Positions 53,792 to 64,000 of a stretch of 64,000 nucleotides of DNA are shown in pieces; within the stretch, counting starts at the first letter, position 1, and each line of letters opens with the position of its first letter. Source of the DNA: Comamonas koreensis (lineage in GTDB: Bacteria > Pseudomonadota > Gammaproteobacteria > Burkholderiales > Burkholderiaceae_C). Location of the stretch: the NCBI RefSeq assembly GCF_021026195.1, contig NZ_JAJNCT010000014.1, forward strand, positions 82,806-146,805, given 5' to 3'. The notes beneath the pieces were generated by a model. That model was not told the origin of the DNA. It did not search any database and saw only the letters and a program-made list of their open reading frames with translations. The position numbers were made by a program, and so were the translations under genes.

Positions 53792-54943
53792 ATGAAACAA
53801 CAACAGGCATATGCTGCAGCGGCTGCTGCAGCCAAGGTTTTGACGGTATCGGCAGTGGCTCTGGCCATTGCGGGCTGCTCTTTGTTCTCGTCGGACAAGC
53901 GCAAGCCTGCTGAGCTTGAGCCCAATGTCGCACTGCTGTCCGTGCAGCAGGTCTGGACACAGCGCATCGGCAAGAGCAACCCCACCTTGGTGATGAATGT
54001 CAGCGGCACTGTGGTGACCCTGGCCTCTGCCGATGGCCAGGTGGCTTCCGTCAATGCCGATACCGGTGCCGATCTCTGGCGCGTCAACGTGGGCCAGAAG
54101 CTCTCGGCAGGCGTGGGCAGCGATGGCAAATGGGCTGCCGTGGTGACCGAAGACGGCAACCTCGTCGCTCTGAGCCAGGGCAAGGAAATGTGGCGCAAGC
54201 GCCTTCCAGCGCGTGTCTATACCGCGCCGCTGGTGGCTGGCGAGCGCATTTTTGTGCAAAGCGCAGACCGCTCGGTGCAGGCCTTTGATGCGGCATCGGG
54301 CCAGGCGCTGTGGAGCCAGGCCAAGACCACCGAGGCATTGGTGCTGCGCCAAAGCGGCGTGCTGACCGCCTACCAGGACACCCTGGTGGCTGGCGTGTCG
54401 GGCCGCTTTGTCGGTATCGACCCCAACACCGGTGCACTGCGTTGGGAAGTGCCGATTGCCAGCCCGCGTGGCACCAATGACGTCGAACGTCTGGTGGAGC
54501 TGGTGGGTGGCGTGTCGCGCCAAGGCTCGGTGTTGTGTACGCGTGCCTACCAGATGGCCGTCGGTTGTATCGATGCATCCACGGCGCAGCTTCGCTGGAC
54601 CGTGCGTGCCGAAGGTATCAACGGCATCTCCGGCGATGCCGATGTGGTGGCCGGTGCCGATGGCAATGGCGTGATCACGGCCTGGGCGCATGATGGCGGC
54701 AGCGTGGTGTGGACGAGCAATCGCCTGCGCTACCGCAAGCTGAGTCAGCCGCTGGTGCTGGGCCGCTCTGTGATTTTTGGTGATAGTTCGGGTACGGTGC
54801 ATATGCTGTCCAAGAAAGACGGCTCGCCGCTCAACCGCTTCTCTACCAACAGCTCCGGTATTTCCGTAGCGCCGGTATTGGCGGGCAACACCATGGTGGT
54901 GCAGACGAATGATGGCGCGGTGTATGGCTTTCGGCCCGAGTAA
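53792..54943 (+). CDS. bamB: Outer-membrane protein assembly factor BamB
   Basis: Lipoprotein of the BAM complex that folds beta-barrel proteins into the outer membrane. The 383 residues (E. coli 392) begin with a lipoprotein signal ending IAGC (Cys about residue 30) and form an eight-bladed beta-propeller of PQQ-like repeats (ASVNADTGADLWRVNVG, QAFDAASGQALWSQ, VGIDPNTGALRWEV). ATG 53792 has GAAGG eight bases upstream; the GTG at 53786 is too close. It lies between yfgM and der as expected. Confidence 0.94.
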   Translation: MKQQQAYAAAAAAAKVLTVSAVALAIAGCSLFSSDKRKPAELEPNVALLSVQQVWTQRIGKSNPTLVMNVSGTVVTLASADGQVASVNADTGADLWRVNVGQKLSAGVGSDGKWAAVVTEDGNLVALSQGKEMWRKRLPARVYTAPLVAGERIFVQSADRSVQAFDAASGQALWSQAKTTEALVLRQSGVLTAYQDTLVAGVSGRFVGIDPNTGALRWEVPIASPRGTNDVERLVELVGGVSRQGSVLCTRAYQMAVGCIDASTAQLRWTVRAEGINGISGDADVVAGADGNGVITAWAHDGGSVVWTSNRLRYRKLSQPLVLGRSVIFGDSSGTVHMLSKKDGSPLNRFSTNSSGISVAPVLAGNTMVVQTNDGAVYGFRPE

Positions 54944-54964
54944 GAAAAGAAAAAGTAGTCAGGA

Positions 54965-56305
54965 ATGAAGCCAGTTATTGCTTTGGTGGGGCGTCCCAAT
55001 GTGGGCAAATCCACCTTGTTCAACCGGATGACCAAGTCGCGCGACGCCATCGTTGCCGACTTCGCCGGTTTGACGCGTGATCGCCATTACGGCCAAGGCC
55101 GTCAGGGCAAGCACGAATACATCGTGATCGATACCGGTGGTTTCGAGCCCGATGCGACCAGTGGCATTTTCAAGGAAATGGCCAAGCAGACCCGCCAGGC
55201 CGTGGCCGAGGCGGATGTGGTGCTGTTCGTGGTCGATGTACGCCTGGGTCTGTCGGCCCAGGACCATGAGATTGCCGGCTACCTGCGCCGCCTGGGCAAG
55301 CCCGCCATGCTGGTGGGCAACAAGGCCGAAGGCATGAAGGACGGCGGCCAGCTGGCCGAGTTCTACGAGCTGGGTCTGGGTGAGGTGTTCCCGGTCTCGG
55401 CTGCGCACGGCCAGGGCATCCGCACCATGATCGACATGGCGCTGGAGCAGTTGCCCTGGCTCAACCAGGAAGACGATGCCGAAGCCGAAGAGGACGAGCA
55501 GGTCATCAAGCTGGCCGTGGCAGGGCGCCCGAATGTGGGCAAGTCCACCTTGATCAACACCTGGCTGGGTGAAGAGCGCCTGGTGGCCTTTGACATGGCC
55601 GGTACCACGCGCGATGCGATCGCGGTGCCGTTCGAGAAGAATGGCCAGAAATTCCAGCTGATCGACACCGCCGGTTTGCGCCGCAAGGGCCGCGTATTCG
55701 AAGCCATCGAGAAGTTCTCGGTGGTCAAGACCCTGCAAGCCATTGAAGGCGCCAATGTGGTGCTGCTGTTGCTCGATGCCACGCAAGGCGTGACCGACCA
55801 GGATGCCCACATCGCCGGCTACATTCTGGAAAGCGGCCGCGCCGTGGTGCTGGCCGTGAACAAGTGGGATGCGCTTGACGATTACGGCCGCCAAATGCTG
55901 GAGCGCTCGATCGAGCTGCGCCTGTCCTTCCTGAAGTTTGCGCCGCTGCACTTCATCTCGGCCAAGAAGCGCCAGGGTCTGGGTCCGCTGTGGACCTCGA
56001 TGATCCAGGCGCACAAGTCGGCCCTGTGCAAGATGCCCACGCCCGTGCTCACGCGCGTGCTGTTGGAGTCGGTGCAGTACCAGACGCCCAAGAAGATCGG
56101 ACCTTACCGCCCCAAACTGCGCTATGCGCACCAGGGTGGTATGAACCCACCGGTGATTGTGATTCACGGCAATTCGCTCGAGCACATCACCGATGCCTAC
56201 AAGCGCTTTCTGGAAGGTCGTTTCCGCAAGGAATTTAATTTGATCGGCACCCCCTTGCGGATTGAATTCAAGACCTCACATAACCCTTACGCTGACAAAG
56301 ATTGA
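54965..56305 (+). CDS. der: Ribosome-associated GTPase Der (EngA)
   Basis: Essential GTPase for 50S subunit assembly, with two GTPase domains in tandem. The first P-loop ([12 protein letters not shown]) is at residues 8-19 and the second ([12 protein letters not shown]) near residue 188, with DTGGF and DTAGL switch II motifs and NKAEG and NKWD base-recognition motifs. A KH-like domain forms the C-terminus. Length is 446 residues (E. coli 490, with a longer acidic linker). Confidence 0.96.
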   Translation: MKPVIALVGRPNVGKSTLFNRMTKSRDAIVADFAGLTRDRHYGQGRQGKHEYIVIDTGGFEPDATSGIFKEMAKQTRQAVAEADVVLFVVDVRLGLSAQDHEIAGYLRRLGKPAMLVGNKAEGMKDGGQLAEFYELGLGEVFPVSAAHGQGIRTMIDMALEQLPWLNQEDDAEAEEDEQVIKLAVAGRPNVGKSTLINTWLGEERLVAFDMAGTTRDAIAVPFEKNGQKFQLIDTAGLRRKGRVFEAIEKFSVVKTLQAIEGANVVLLLLDATQGVTDQDAHIAGYILESGRAVVLAVNKWDALDDYGRQMLERSIELRLSFLKFAPLHFISAKKRQGLGPLWTSMIQAHKSALCKMPTPVLTRVLLESVQYQTPKKIGPYRPKLRYAHQGGMNPPVIVIHGNSLEHITDAYKRFLEGRFRKEFNLIGTPLRIEFKTSHNPYADKD

Positions 56306-56433
56306 TAGCGTACAAGTGAGATGAGGCCTGATCCACAGGCCCATCACATGAAACAACCATTTATCGTTCAGTTAGATTGCCACTGTGGTAAGGTGGCGTT
56401 TTACAACAACACTGTCCGAACACGGAGAATATC

Positions 56434-56685
56434 GTGAGCAACAAAGGCCAACTTCTGCAAGATCCATTCCTCAACGCTCTGCGCCGCGAGCATGTGCCTG
56501 TGTCCATCTACCTGGTCAACGGCATCAAGCTCCAAGGCCAGATCGAATCTTTTGACCAGTACGTTGTGCTGCTGCGCAACACCGTCACCCAGATGGTGTA
56601 CAAGCATGCGATCTCGACCATTGTCCCCGGTCGTGCCGTGAACTTCTCGGCACCTGATTCGCAAGACAACGAAGCTTCAGCCTAA
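56434..56685 (+). CDS. hfq: RNA chaperone Hfq
   Basis: Sm-like hexameric RNA chaperone for small RNA regulation, 83 residues (E. coli 102; the C-terminal tail is shorter). Sm1 is seen in [25 protein letters not shown] and Sm2 in [10 protein letters not shown], with the distal- and proximal-face residues intact. It starts with GTG 56434 after a CGGAG site. The order hfq-hflX-hflK-hflC matches the classical operon. Confidence 0.97.
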   Translation: MSNKGQLLQDPFLNALRREHVPVSIYLVNGIKLQGQIESFDQYVVLLRNTVTQMVYKHAISTIVPGRAVNFSAPDSQDNEASA

Positions 56686-56690
56686 CGCTT

Positions 56691-57941
56691 TTGATAGCAT
56701 TACATCCGCGCAAGCTGCGGGTGAACAGCTCTACATCATTGAGTAATCAACAAAATTCCAACGATAAGAAATCCACCCCGGTCATGCTGGTCGGGGTGGA
56801 TTTTGGTTTTCCGCACTTCGATTCCGAACTCGAGGAACTGGGTCTGCTGGCACAGACTGCCGGCCTGAACCCGGTTGCGCGCCTGGTGTGCAAGCGCAAG
56901 GTGCCTGATGCGGCCCTGTTTGTGGGCAGCGGCAAGGCCGATGAGATCCGCATGGTGGCGCAGACCTATGGCGCCACCGAGATCCTGTTTGACCAGGCGC
57001 TCAGTCCGGCGCAGCAGCGCAATCTGGAGCGCCATCTGCAGATGCCGGTCAATGACCGCACCTTGCTGATCCTGGAGATCTTTGCGCAGCGCGCACGCAG
57101 CCACGAGGGCAAGCTCCAGGTTGAACTGGCCAAGCTGCAATACCTCAGCACGCGCCTGGTGCGCCGCTGGTCGCACTTGGAGCGGCAGCGCGGCGGTATC
57201 GGCACGCGCGGTGGCCCGGGTGAGACCCAGATCGAGCTGGACAAGCGCATGATCAACGATGCGATCAAGCGCACCAAGGACCGGCTCCTCAAGGTCAAGA
57301 AGCAGCGCGCGACGCAGCGCCGCCAGCGGCAGCGCAACGATACCTTCAATGTGTCGTTGGTGGGTTACACCAATGCCGGCAAATCGACCTTCTTCAATGC
57401 CGTGGTCAAGGCGCGCGCCTATGCAGCCGATCAGTTGTTTGCGACCCTGGACACGACGACGCGGCAGATGTATCTGGAGTCGGCACAGCGCTCCATTTCC
57501 ATCTCCGACACGGTCGGTTTCATTCGGGACCTGCCCCACGGGCTGGTCAATGCTTTCGAGGCAACACTGCAAGAAGCGGTAGATGCAGATCTGCTGCTGC
57601 ATGTGGTCGATGCCTCCAACCCTGCCCACCCGGAACAAATACAACAAGTCCAAAAGGTTCTTCGGGAAATTGGGGCAGAAAACGTGCCGCAGGTTCTGGT
57701 ATTCAATAAACTGGATGCCATTGAGCCAGACCGGCGGCCAACAGCGCTTGCAGACAGCTACGAGCTCGATGGGGTGCAGGTTCCACGATTCTTTGTCAGT
57801 GCGGCCAAGGGGCAGGGGCTGGAGGCCGTGCGCGAGCACTTGGCCCAGGCCCTGGTCGCCCGCCAGGCGGCGCTCGATGCGGGTGACGCCTGGGAGATAG
57901 CCCCAGACGCCGATGACGAATTGCTGGGAAATGCTCCCTAG
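56691..57941 (+). CDS. hflX: Ribosome-splitting GTPase HflX
   Basis: GTPase that splits stalled 70S ribosomes under stress. The N-terminal glycine-rich HflX domain includes GSGKADEIR and RRWSHLERQRGGIGTRGGPGETQIE, followed by the GTPase domain with P-loop GYTNAGKSTFFN near residue 225, SDTVGFIRDLP and NKLD. Length is up to 416 residues. The start is uncertain: the frame opens at TTG 56691, five bases after hfq, but GTG 56721 is a plausible alternative. Confidence 0.93.
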   Translation: MIALHPRKLRVNSSTSLSNQQNSNDKKSTPVMLVGVDFGFPHFDSELEELGLLAQTAGLNPVARLVCKRKVPDAALFVGSGKADEIRMVAQTYGATEILFDQALSPAQQRNLERHLQMPVNDRTLLILEIFAQRARSHEGKLQVELAKLQYLSTRLVRRWSHLERQRGGIGTRGGPGETQIELDKRMINDAIKRTKDRLLKVKKQRATQRRQRQRNDTFNVSLVGYTNAGKSTFFNAVVKARAYAADQLFATLDTTTRQMYLESAQRSISISDTVGFIRDLPHGLVNAFEATLQEAVDADLLLHVVDASNPAHPEQIQQVQKVLREIGAENVPQVLVFNKLDAIEPDRRPTALADSYELDGVQVPRFFVSAAKGQGLEAVREHLAQALVARQAALDAGDAWEIAPDADDELLGNAP

Positions 57942-57999
57942 GGCTGCCACAATGGCTGCTTGCATGCGCTTGTAACGCTGATTCATAGAGACATCGCTA

Positions 58000-59364
58000 A
58001 TGAAACTTCATTCACGTTTTCCGCGCCTGGCCTTGCTGCCGCAGGGCCTGCGCGGAATGTTCAACCTGAACGATCCCCGCTGGGGGCGGGGCGACGATGG
58101 CAAGGACGACAGCAGCAATGCAGGTCAAGAGCCTTCCCGTCCGCCCTACAACCCGCCCGAGCAGAACAACCGGCCCAACGCCCAGCGCCCCGGCACCAAC
58201 GGTGCGCCGGATCTGGACGAGCTGTGGCAGGACCTGAACAAGAAGCTCGGCGGTTTGTTCGGTGGCGGTAAAGGCGGCGGCACGGGCCGCGGCAGTGCAG
58301 GGCAGCCACCTGAGTTCAAGGGCGCTGGCGTTGGCCTGGGCCTGATCGTTGGCGTAGCCGCACTGATCTGGCTGGGCACCGGCTTCTTCATCGTGCAGGA
58401 AGGCCAGCAAGCAGTCATCACGCAGTTCGGTAAGTACCACAAGACCGTCAATGCCGGTATCAACTGGCGCCTGCCGTACCCGATCCAGCGCCATGAGCTG
58501 GTCTATGTTTCGCAGATCCGCTCTGCCGATGTGGGCCGCGACAGCATCATCAAGACTACTGGTCTGCGCGAATCGGCCATGCTGACCGAAGACGAGAACA
58601 TCGTCGAGATCAAGTTTGCCGTGCAGTACCGCCTGAGCGATGCTCGGGCCTGGCTGTTTGAGAGCAAGGCACCGGCAGATACCGTCATCCAGGTGGCTGA
58701 AACCGCTGTGCGTGAGGTGGTCGGCAAGATGAAGATGGATGCCGCACTGGCGGAAGAACGTGACCAGATTGCGCCCCGCGTGCGTGAGCTGATGCAGGTG
58801 ATTCTGGATCGCTACAAGATCGGTGTTGAAGTCGTTGGCGTCAATTTGCAGCAAGGCGGCGTGCGCCCGCCCGAGCAGGTGCAGGCAGCATTCGACGATG
58901 TGCTCAAGGCCGGTCAGGAGCGTGAGCGCACCAAGAACCAGGCTGAAGCCTATGCCAACGATGTGGTGCCACGCGCCACCGGTACGGCCTCGCGTCTGAT
59001 GGAAGAGGCTGCGGCTTACAAGGCCCGTATCGTGGCGCAGGCGCAAGGTGATGCCCAGCGCTTCTCGTCGATCTATACCGAGTACCAAAAGGCGCCGGTC
59101 GTCACGCGCGACCGTTTGTACCTGGAAACCATGCAACAGGTCTACAGCAATGTGACCAAGGTCGTGGTCGATTCCAAGCAAGGCTCCAACCTGCTGTACC
59201 TGCCGCTGGACAAGATCATGCAGCAGACCCAAGGCAGCGCTGCTCCAGGGGATGCTGCTGCCAGCTCGAACGCGCCCACGACCAGCGCTCCTGCGCCCGC
59301 CCCCTCGGTGCCGGATGCCCGTGCCCGTGATACCAGCCGTACCCGTGACCGCGAGTCGCGCTAG
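58000..59364 (+). CDS. hflK: FtsH protease modulator HflK
   Basis: Inner-membrane SPFH protein that forms the HflKC complex around FtsH protease. The 454 residues begin with a Gly/Asn/Pro-rich cytoplasmic region (WGRGDDGKDDSS onwards), then one membrane segment (GLGLIVGVAALIWLGTGFFIV, about residues 108-128) and a periplasmic SPFH domain (EGQQAVITQFGKYHKTVNAG). The C-terminus is an Ala/Pro/Arg-rich tail. ATG 58000 has a poor ribosome binding site; ATG 58057 (MFNLND) is an alternative start. hflC follows after nine bases. Confidence 0.93.
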   Translation: MKLHSRFPRLALLPQGLRGMFNLNDPRWGRGDDGKDDSSNAGQEPSRPPYNPPEQNNRPNAQRPGTNGAPDLDELWQDLNKKLGGLFGGGKGGGTGRGSAGQPPEFKGAGVGLGLIVGVAALIWLGTGFFIVQEGQQAVITQFGKYHKTVNAGINWRLPYPIQRHELVYVSQIRSADVGRDSIIKTTGLRESAMLTEDENIVEIKFAVQYRLSDARAWLFESKAPADTVIQVAETAVREVVGKMKMDAALAEERDQIAPRVRELMQVILDRYKIGVEVVGVNLQQGGVRPPEQVQAAFDDVLKAGQERERTKNQAEAYANDVVPRATGTASRLMEEAAAYKARIVAQAQGDAQRFSSIYTEYQKAPVVTRDRLYLETMQQVYSNVTKVVVDSKQGSNLLYLPLDKIMQQTQGSAAPGDAAASSNAPTTSAPAPAPSVPDARARDTSRTRDRESR

Positions 59365-59373
59365 GAGTGATTT

Positions 59374-60258
59374 GTGAATCGAATGGGATTTTTAGCTTCA
59401 ACCGTCTTGGTGGTGCTGGCGCTGCTCAGCTCCACCGTGTTTGTGGTCGATCAGCGGCAGTTCGGCATCAAGTATGCGCTCGGCCAGATCAAGGAAGTCA
59501 TCACGGAGCCGGGCTTGAACTTCAAGCTGCCGCCGCCGCTGCAGAACGTGACCTACCTGGACAAGCGCCTGCTGACCTTGGACAGTACCGACACCGAATC
59601 CATGCTGACTGCTGAAAAGCAGCGTGTGGTGATCGACTGGTATGTGCGCTGGCGCATCACTGACCCATCGGCCTATATCCGCAATGTGGGTACGACCGAA
59701 GGTCAGGGCGCGATCCAGCTCAACCGTGTGGTGCGCAATGCCTTTCAGGAGGAAGTCAACCGCCGTACCGTGCAGGACATGATCTCCGGCAAGCGCGAGC
59801 AGACGATGGCTGACGTCAAGCGTGAAGTGCTCGAAGCAGTCAAGGGCAGCAAGCCCTGGGGTATCGACATCGTTGACGTGCGTATCACGCGTGTCGACTA
59901 TGTCGAGGCCATCACGGAGTCGGTCTACAGCCGTATGGAAGCCGAGCGCAAGCGCGTAGCCAATGAGCTGCGCTCGACCGGTGGCGCCGTGGGTGAAAAG
60001 ATCCGCGCCGATGCCGATCGCCAGCGCGAAGTGACCGTGGCCAATGCCTACCGTGATGCGCAGGCGCTGAAGGGTGAGGGCGATGCCGAAGCTGCCAAGG
60101 TCTATGCCGACGCCTTTGGCAAAGACCCGCAGTTCGCGCAGTTCTACCGCAGCCTGGAGGCCTACAAGTCCAGCTTCAACAAGAAGTCGGATGTGATCGT
60201 GGTTGATCCATCGTCCTCGGATTTCTTCAAGGGTTATCGCTCGTCAGGCTCCAAGTAA
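59374..60258 (+). CDS. hflC: FtsH protease modulator HflC
   Basis: Partner of HflK, 294 residues (E. coli 334). One N-terminal membrane segment (GFLASTVLVVLALLSSTVFVV) is followed by the SPFH domain with QRQFGIKYALGQIKEVITEPGL and the family helix REQTMADVKREVLEAVKGSKPWGIDIVDVRI. GTG 59374 has AGGAG six bases upstream; ATG 59383 is the alternative. A strong terminator follows, closing the hfq-hflX-hflK-hflC operon. Confidence 0.94.
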   Translation: MNRMGFLASTVLVVLALLSSTVFVVDQRQFGIKYALGQIKEVITEPGLNFKLPPPLQNVTYLDKRLLTLDSTDTESMLTAEKQRVVIDWYVRWRITDPSAYIRNVGTTEGQGAIQLNRVVRNAFQEEVNRRTVQDMISGKREQTMADVKREVLEAVKGSKPWGIDIVDVRITRVDYVEAITESVYSRMEAERKRVANELRSTGGAVGEKIRADADRQREVTVANAYRDAQALKGEGDAEAAKVYADAFGKDPQFAQFYRSLEAYKSSFNKKSDVIVVDPSSSDFFKGYRSSGSK

Positions 60259-60279
60259 GCCCGGCCCAGCGCATCCATT

Positions 60280-60314
60280 AAGCCACTTTGCATTCGCAAA
60301 GTGGCTTTTTTTAT
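60280..60314 (+). terminator. Rho-independent terminator of the hfq-hflXKC operon
   Basis: A perfect 12-bp stem (AAGCCACTTTGC / GCAAAGTGGCTT) with an ATTC loop is followed by a run of seven T. It lies 21 bases after the hflC stop. Confidence 0.92.
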
Positions 60315-60447
60315 TGGGGATTCTTATAGCATCGCTGGACGCTGGGCTCTGTAATGGCCGCAAAGGCGCAGTGCCGAGAGCAGGAAATGCGGATCGCCTG
60401 CTGTCATCCCTGTAGAATCACGTTTTTAACAGCCCTCCCAATTCCCC

Positions 60448-62999
<2,552 letters not shown>

Positions 63000-63031
63000 G
63001 CCCTGGTTGCTACTTTTGATTGAGGAAACCC

Positions 63032-63556
63032 ATGCTTACTGAAGACGGCAAGCACCTGTATGTCAGCTACGACGAATACCATGGCCTGATTGAAAAACTG
63101 GCCATCAAGATTCACCAATCCGGCTGGGAGTTCGACACCATCCTGTGTCTGGCTCGCGGCGGCATGCGTCCTGGCGATATCCTGAGCCGTATTTTTGACA
63201 AGCCCCTGGCCATCATGTCGACAAGCTCCTACCGTGCGGAAGCCGGTACGCAGCAGGGTCACCTGGATATCGCGCGCTTCATCACCACCCCCAAGGGTGA
63301 GATCGCTGGCCGCGTGTTGCTGGTGGACGACTTGGCAGATTCGGGTCACACGCTCAATGCCGTGATCAACATGCTGAAGAACAACTACGCGCCCATCACG
63401 GAGCTGCGCAGTGCGGTGATCTGGACCAAGGGTGTTTCCACCTTCACGCCAGACTACTCGGTGGACTTCCTGGCGACCAACCCCTGGATCCACCAGCCGT
63501 TCGAAGGCTATGACAGCCTGCGTCCAGAGAAGCTGCTGGAGAAGTGGAAAGTCTGA
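63032..63556 (+). CDS. Phosphoribosyltransferase (purine salvage type)
   Basis: Type I phosphoribosyltransferase of 174 residues. The PRPP-binding motif is RVLLVDDLADSGHTL (about residues 94-108), and LARGGMRPGDILSRIF resembles the loop of bacterial xanthine/guanine enzymes. GAGGAA precedes ATG 63032. Its place directly after purA suggests purine base salvage, but the base it uses is not fixed by visible residues; a Gpt-like or hypoxanthine-type role is the best guess. Confidence 0.85.
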   Translation: MLTEDGKHLYVSYDEYHGLIEKLAIKIHQSGWEFDTILCLARGGMRPGDILSRIFDKPLAIMSTSSYRAEAGTQQGHLDIARFITTPKGEIAGRVLLVDDLADSGHTLNAVINMLKNNYAPITELRSAVIWTKGVSTFTPDYSVDFLATNPWIHQPFEGYDSLRPEKLLEKWKV

Positions 63557-63587
63557 TCGGCGGCTGCAGTTGAAAAAAATTGCAATT

Positions 63588-63620
63588 TTGTGAAGTGCTG
63601 TCGGAAAACGCCTATACAAT
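63588..63620 (+). promoter_or_regulatory. Candidate upstream rRNA promoter
   Basis: TATACAAT at 63613-63620 is a good -10 box (TATACA or TACAAT). A -35-like TTGTGA lies at 63588-63593, a longer than ideal spacing of 19 bases. The A/T-rich stretch just upstream (TGAAAAAAATTGCAATTTTG) resembles an UP element. Confidence 0.45.
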
Positions 63621-63733
63621 AGCGTCTATCGACAGCACGATGCCTTGCAAAGCTGCCAGACTCGAAAGAGGGCGGTTCGCAAGGTTTGTTTTTTTGAGGT
63701 GCTGACAAGGGGATGGCGGAGACGCTGAAAACT

Positions 63734-63765
63734 TTGTCAAACAGTTCAAAAAGCTGTGCTACAAT
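63734..63765 (+). promoter_or_regulatory. Candidate main rRNA promoter
   Basis: TTGTCA at 63734-63739 and TACAAT at 63760-63765 are the best -35 and -10 matches, but they are 20 bases apart. TGCTAC at 63757 (17-base spacing from TTGTCA), or TCAAAC at 63737 with TACAAT, gives normal spacing. The start point would be about 210 bases before 16S rRNA. Confidence 0.5.
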
Positions 63766-63818
63766 ACAAGGCTTCGCTGATCGCGGCGAAGAGGATCCAA
63801 GGCTGAGGCTCTTGGGTC

Positions 63819-63832
63819 AGGTCTTTAAAAAT
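63819..63832 (+). promoter_or_regulatory. boxA-like antitermination site in rRNA leader
   Basis: GGTCTTTAAAAAT resembles boxA (consensus TGYTCTTTAAMA), and the surrounding leader is of the kind found before betaproteobacterial 16S rRNA. A small boxB-like hairpin (CTTCGC / GCGAAG) lies upstream at 63772-63791. Together they would recruit the Nus complex. Confidence 0.55.
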
Positions 63833-63980
63833 TAACAGCCGATAAGCGTGGGCGTTTGGTGGCGATTGCCATATGTTCTTCGGAGCAAAACAAGCGCTCA
63901 CTTTAAACAGTAATGAAGAAGATTTATCTTCTGATTTCCGTCAAGTGAGTGAGTAGTCGAGAGACTTTAAATTCAAGATC

Positions 63981-64000
63981 GAACTATAGAGTTTGATCCT
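63981..64000 (+). rRNA. 16S rRNA, 5' end (partial, runs off window)
   Basis: AGAGTTTGATCCT at 63988-64000 is the universal 5' end of bacterial 16S rRNA. The mature end is placed seven bases earlier by comparison with E. coli. Only the first 20 bases are in the window. Confidence 0.9.

Noticed and set aside
56306..56433. Hairpin GGCCTG / CAGGCC after der
   Set aside because: The stem is short and lacks a T run; it may be chance in this composition.
60203..60415. A 70-codon plus-strand frame after hflC
   Set aside because: It starts inside hflC and runs through the terminator hairpin, so it is not a gene.

Overview
The window reads as chromosomal DNA of a Comamonas-type betaproteobacterium (Comamonadaceae). 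This rests on the high-GC coding style, the run of conserved Burkholderiales housekeeping genes from 40.9 to 63.6 kb (surE-pcm-nlpD-rluD, scpB-rluB, ndk-rlmN-pilW-rodZ-ispG-hisS-yfgM-bamB-der-hfq-hflX-hflK-hflC-hisZ-purA), and above all a complete protocatechuate 4,5-cleavage operon in the order pmdU-K-E-F-D-A-B-C, the arrangement known from Comamonas. The window ends 20 bases into a 16S rRNA gene.

Layout. 0-1.2 kb: an AT-richer toxin-antitoxin pair of the VapBC45 type. 1.3-7.6 kb: export and resistance genes: a TetR repressor divergent from a tandem pair of MFS transporters, an SmvA-like MFS pump with a GNAT acetyltransferase, and a divergent LysR regulator. 7.6-15.6 kb: the methylcitrate (propionate) cluster: a ScfR/RamB-type regulator divergent from thioesterase-prpC-acnD-prpF-lyase, with repeated operator-like boxes in the shared promoter. 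15.7-18.4 kb: a NarL-type response regulator and a soluble PAS histidine kinase separated by an unrecognised protein that carries a short in-frame tandem repeat. 18.4-24.8 kb: a GbsR/MarR-type regulator followed by a tripartite RND efflux operon. 24.8-26.7 kb: small stress- or envelope-type genes. 26.9-34.6 kb: the pmd operon. 34.7-40.7 kb: an aldo/keto reductase, then a minus-strand set (cupin dioxygenase, MFS transporter, zinc alcohol dehydrogenase, SDR) divergent from a LysR regulator. 40.9-63.6 kb: housekeeping genes. 63.6-64 kb: rRNA promoter/leader and the first bases of 16S rRNA.

How the genes may work together. The prp cluster turns propionyl-CoA plus oxaloacetate into pyruvate and succinate through AcnD and PrpF. 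The pmd operon turns protocatechuate into pyruvate and oxaloacetate. The cupin beside it resembles 2,4'-dihydroxyacetophenone dioxygenase, which yields 4-hydroxybenzoate, a direct precursor of protocatechuate. I therefore propose that the 34.7-40.7 kb genes are a side-chain-trimming module for aryl ketones, alcohols or diols that feeds the pmd operon; this is inference and is the most interesting lead in the window. No CRISPR array, insertion sequence, prophage or tRNA gene was seen.
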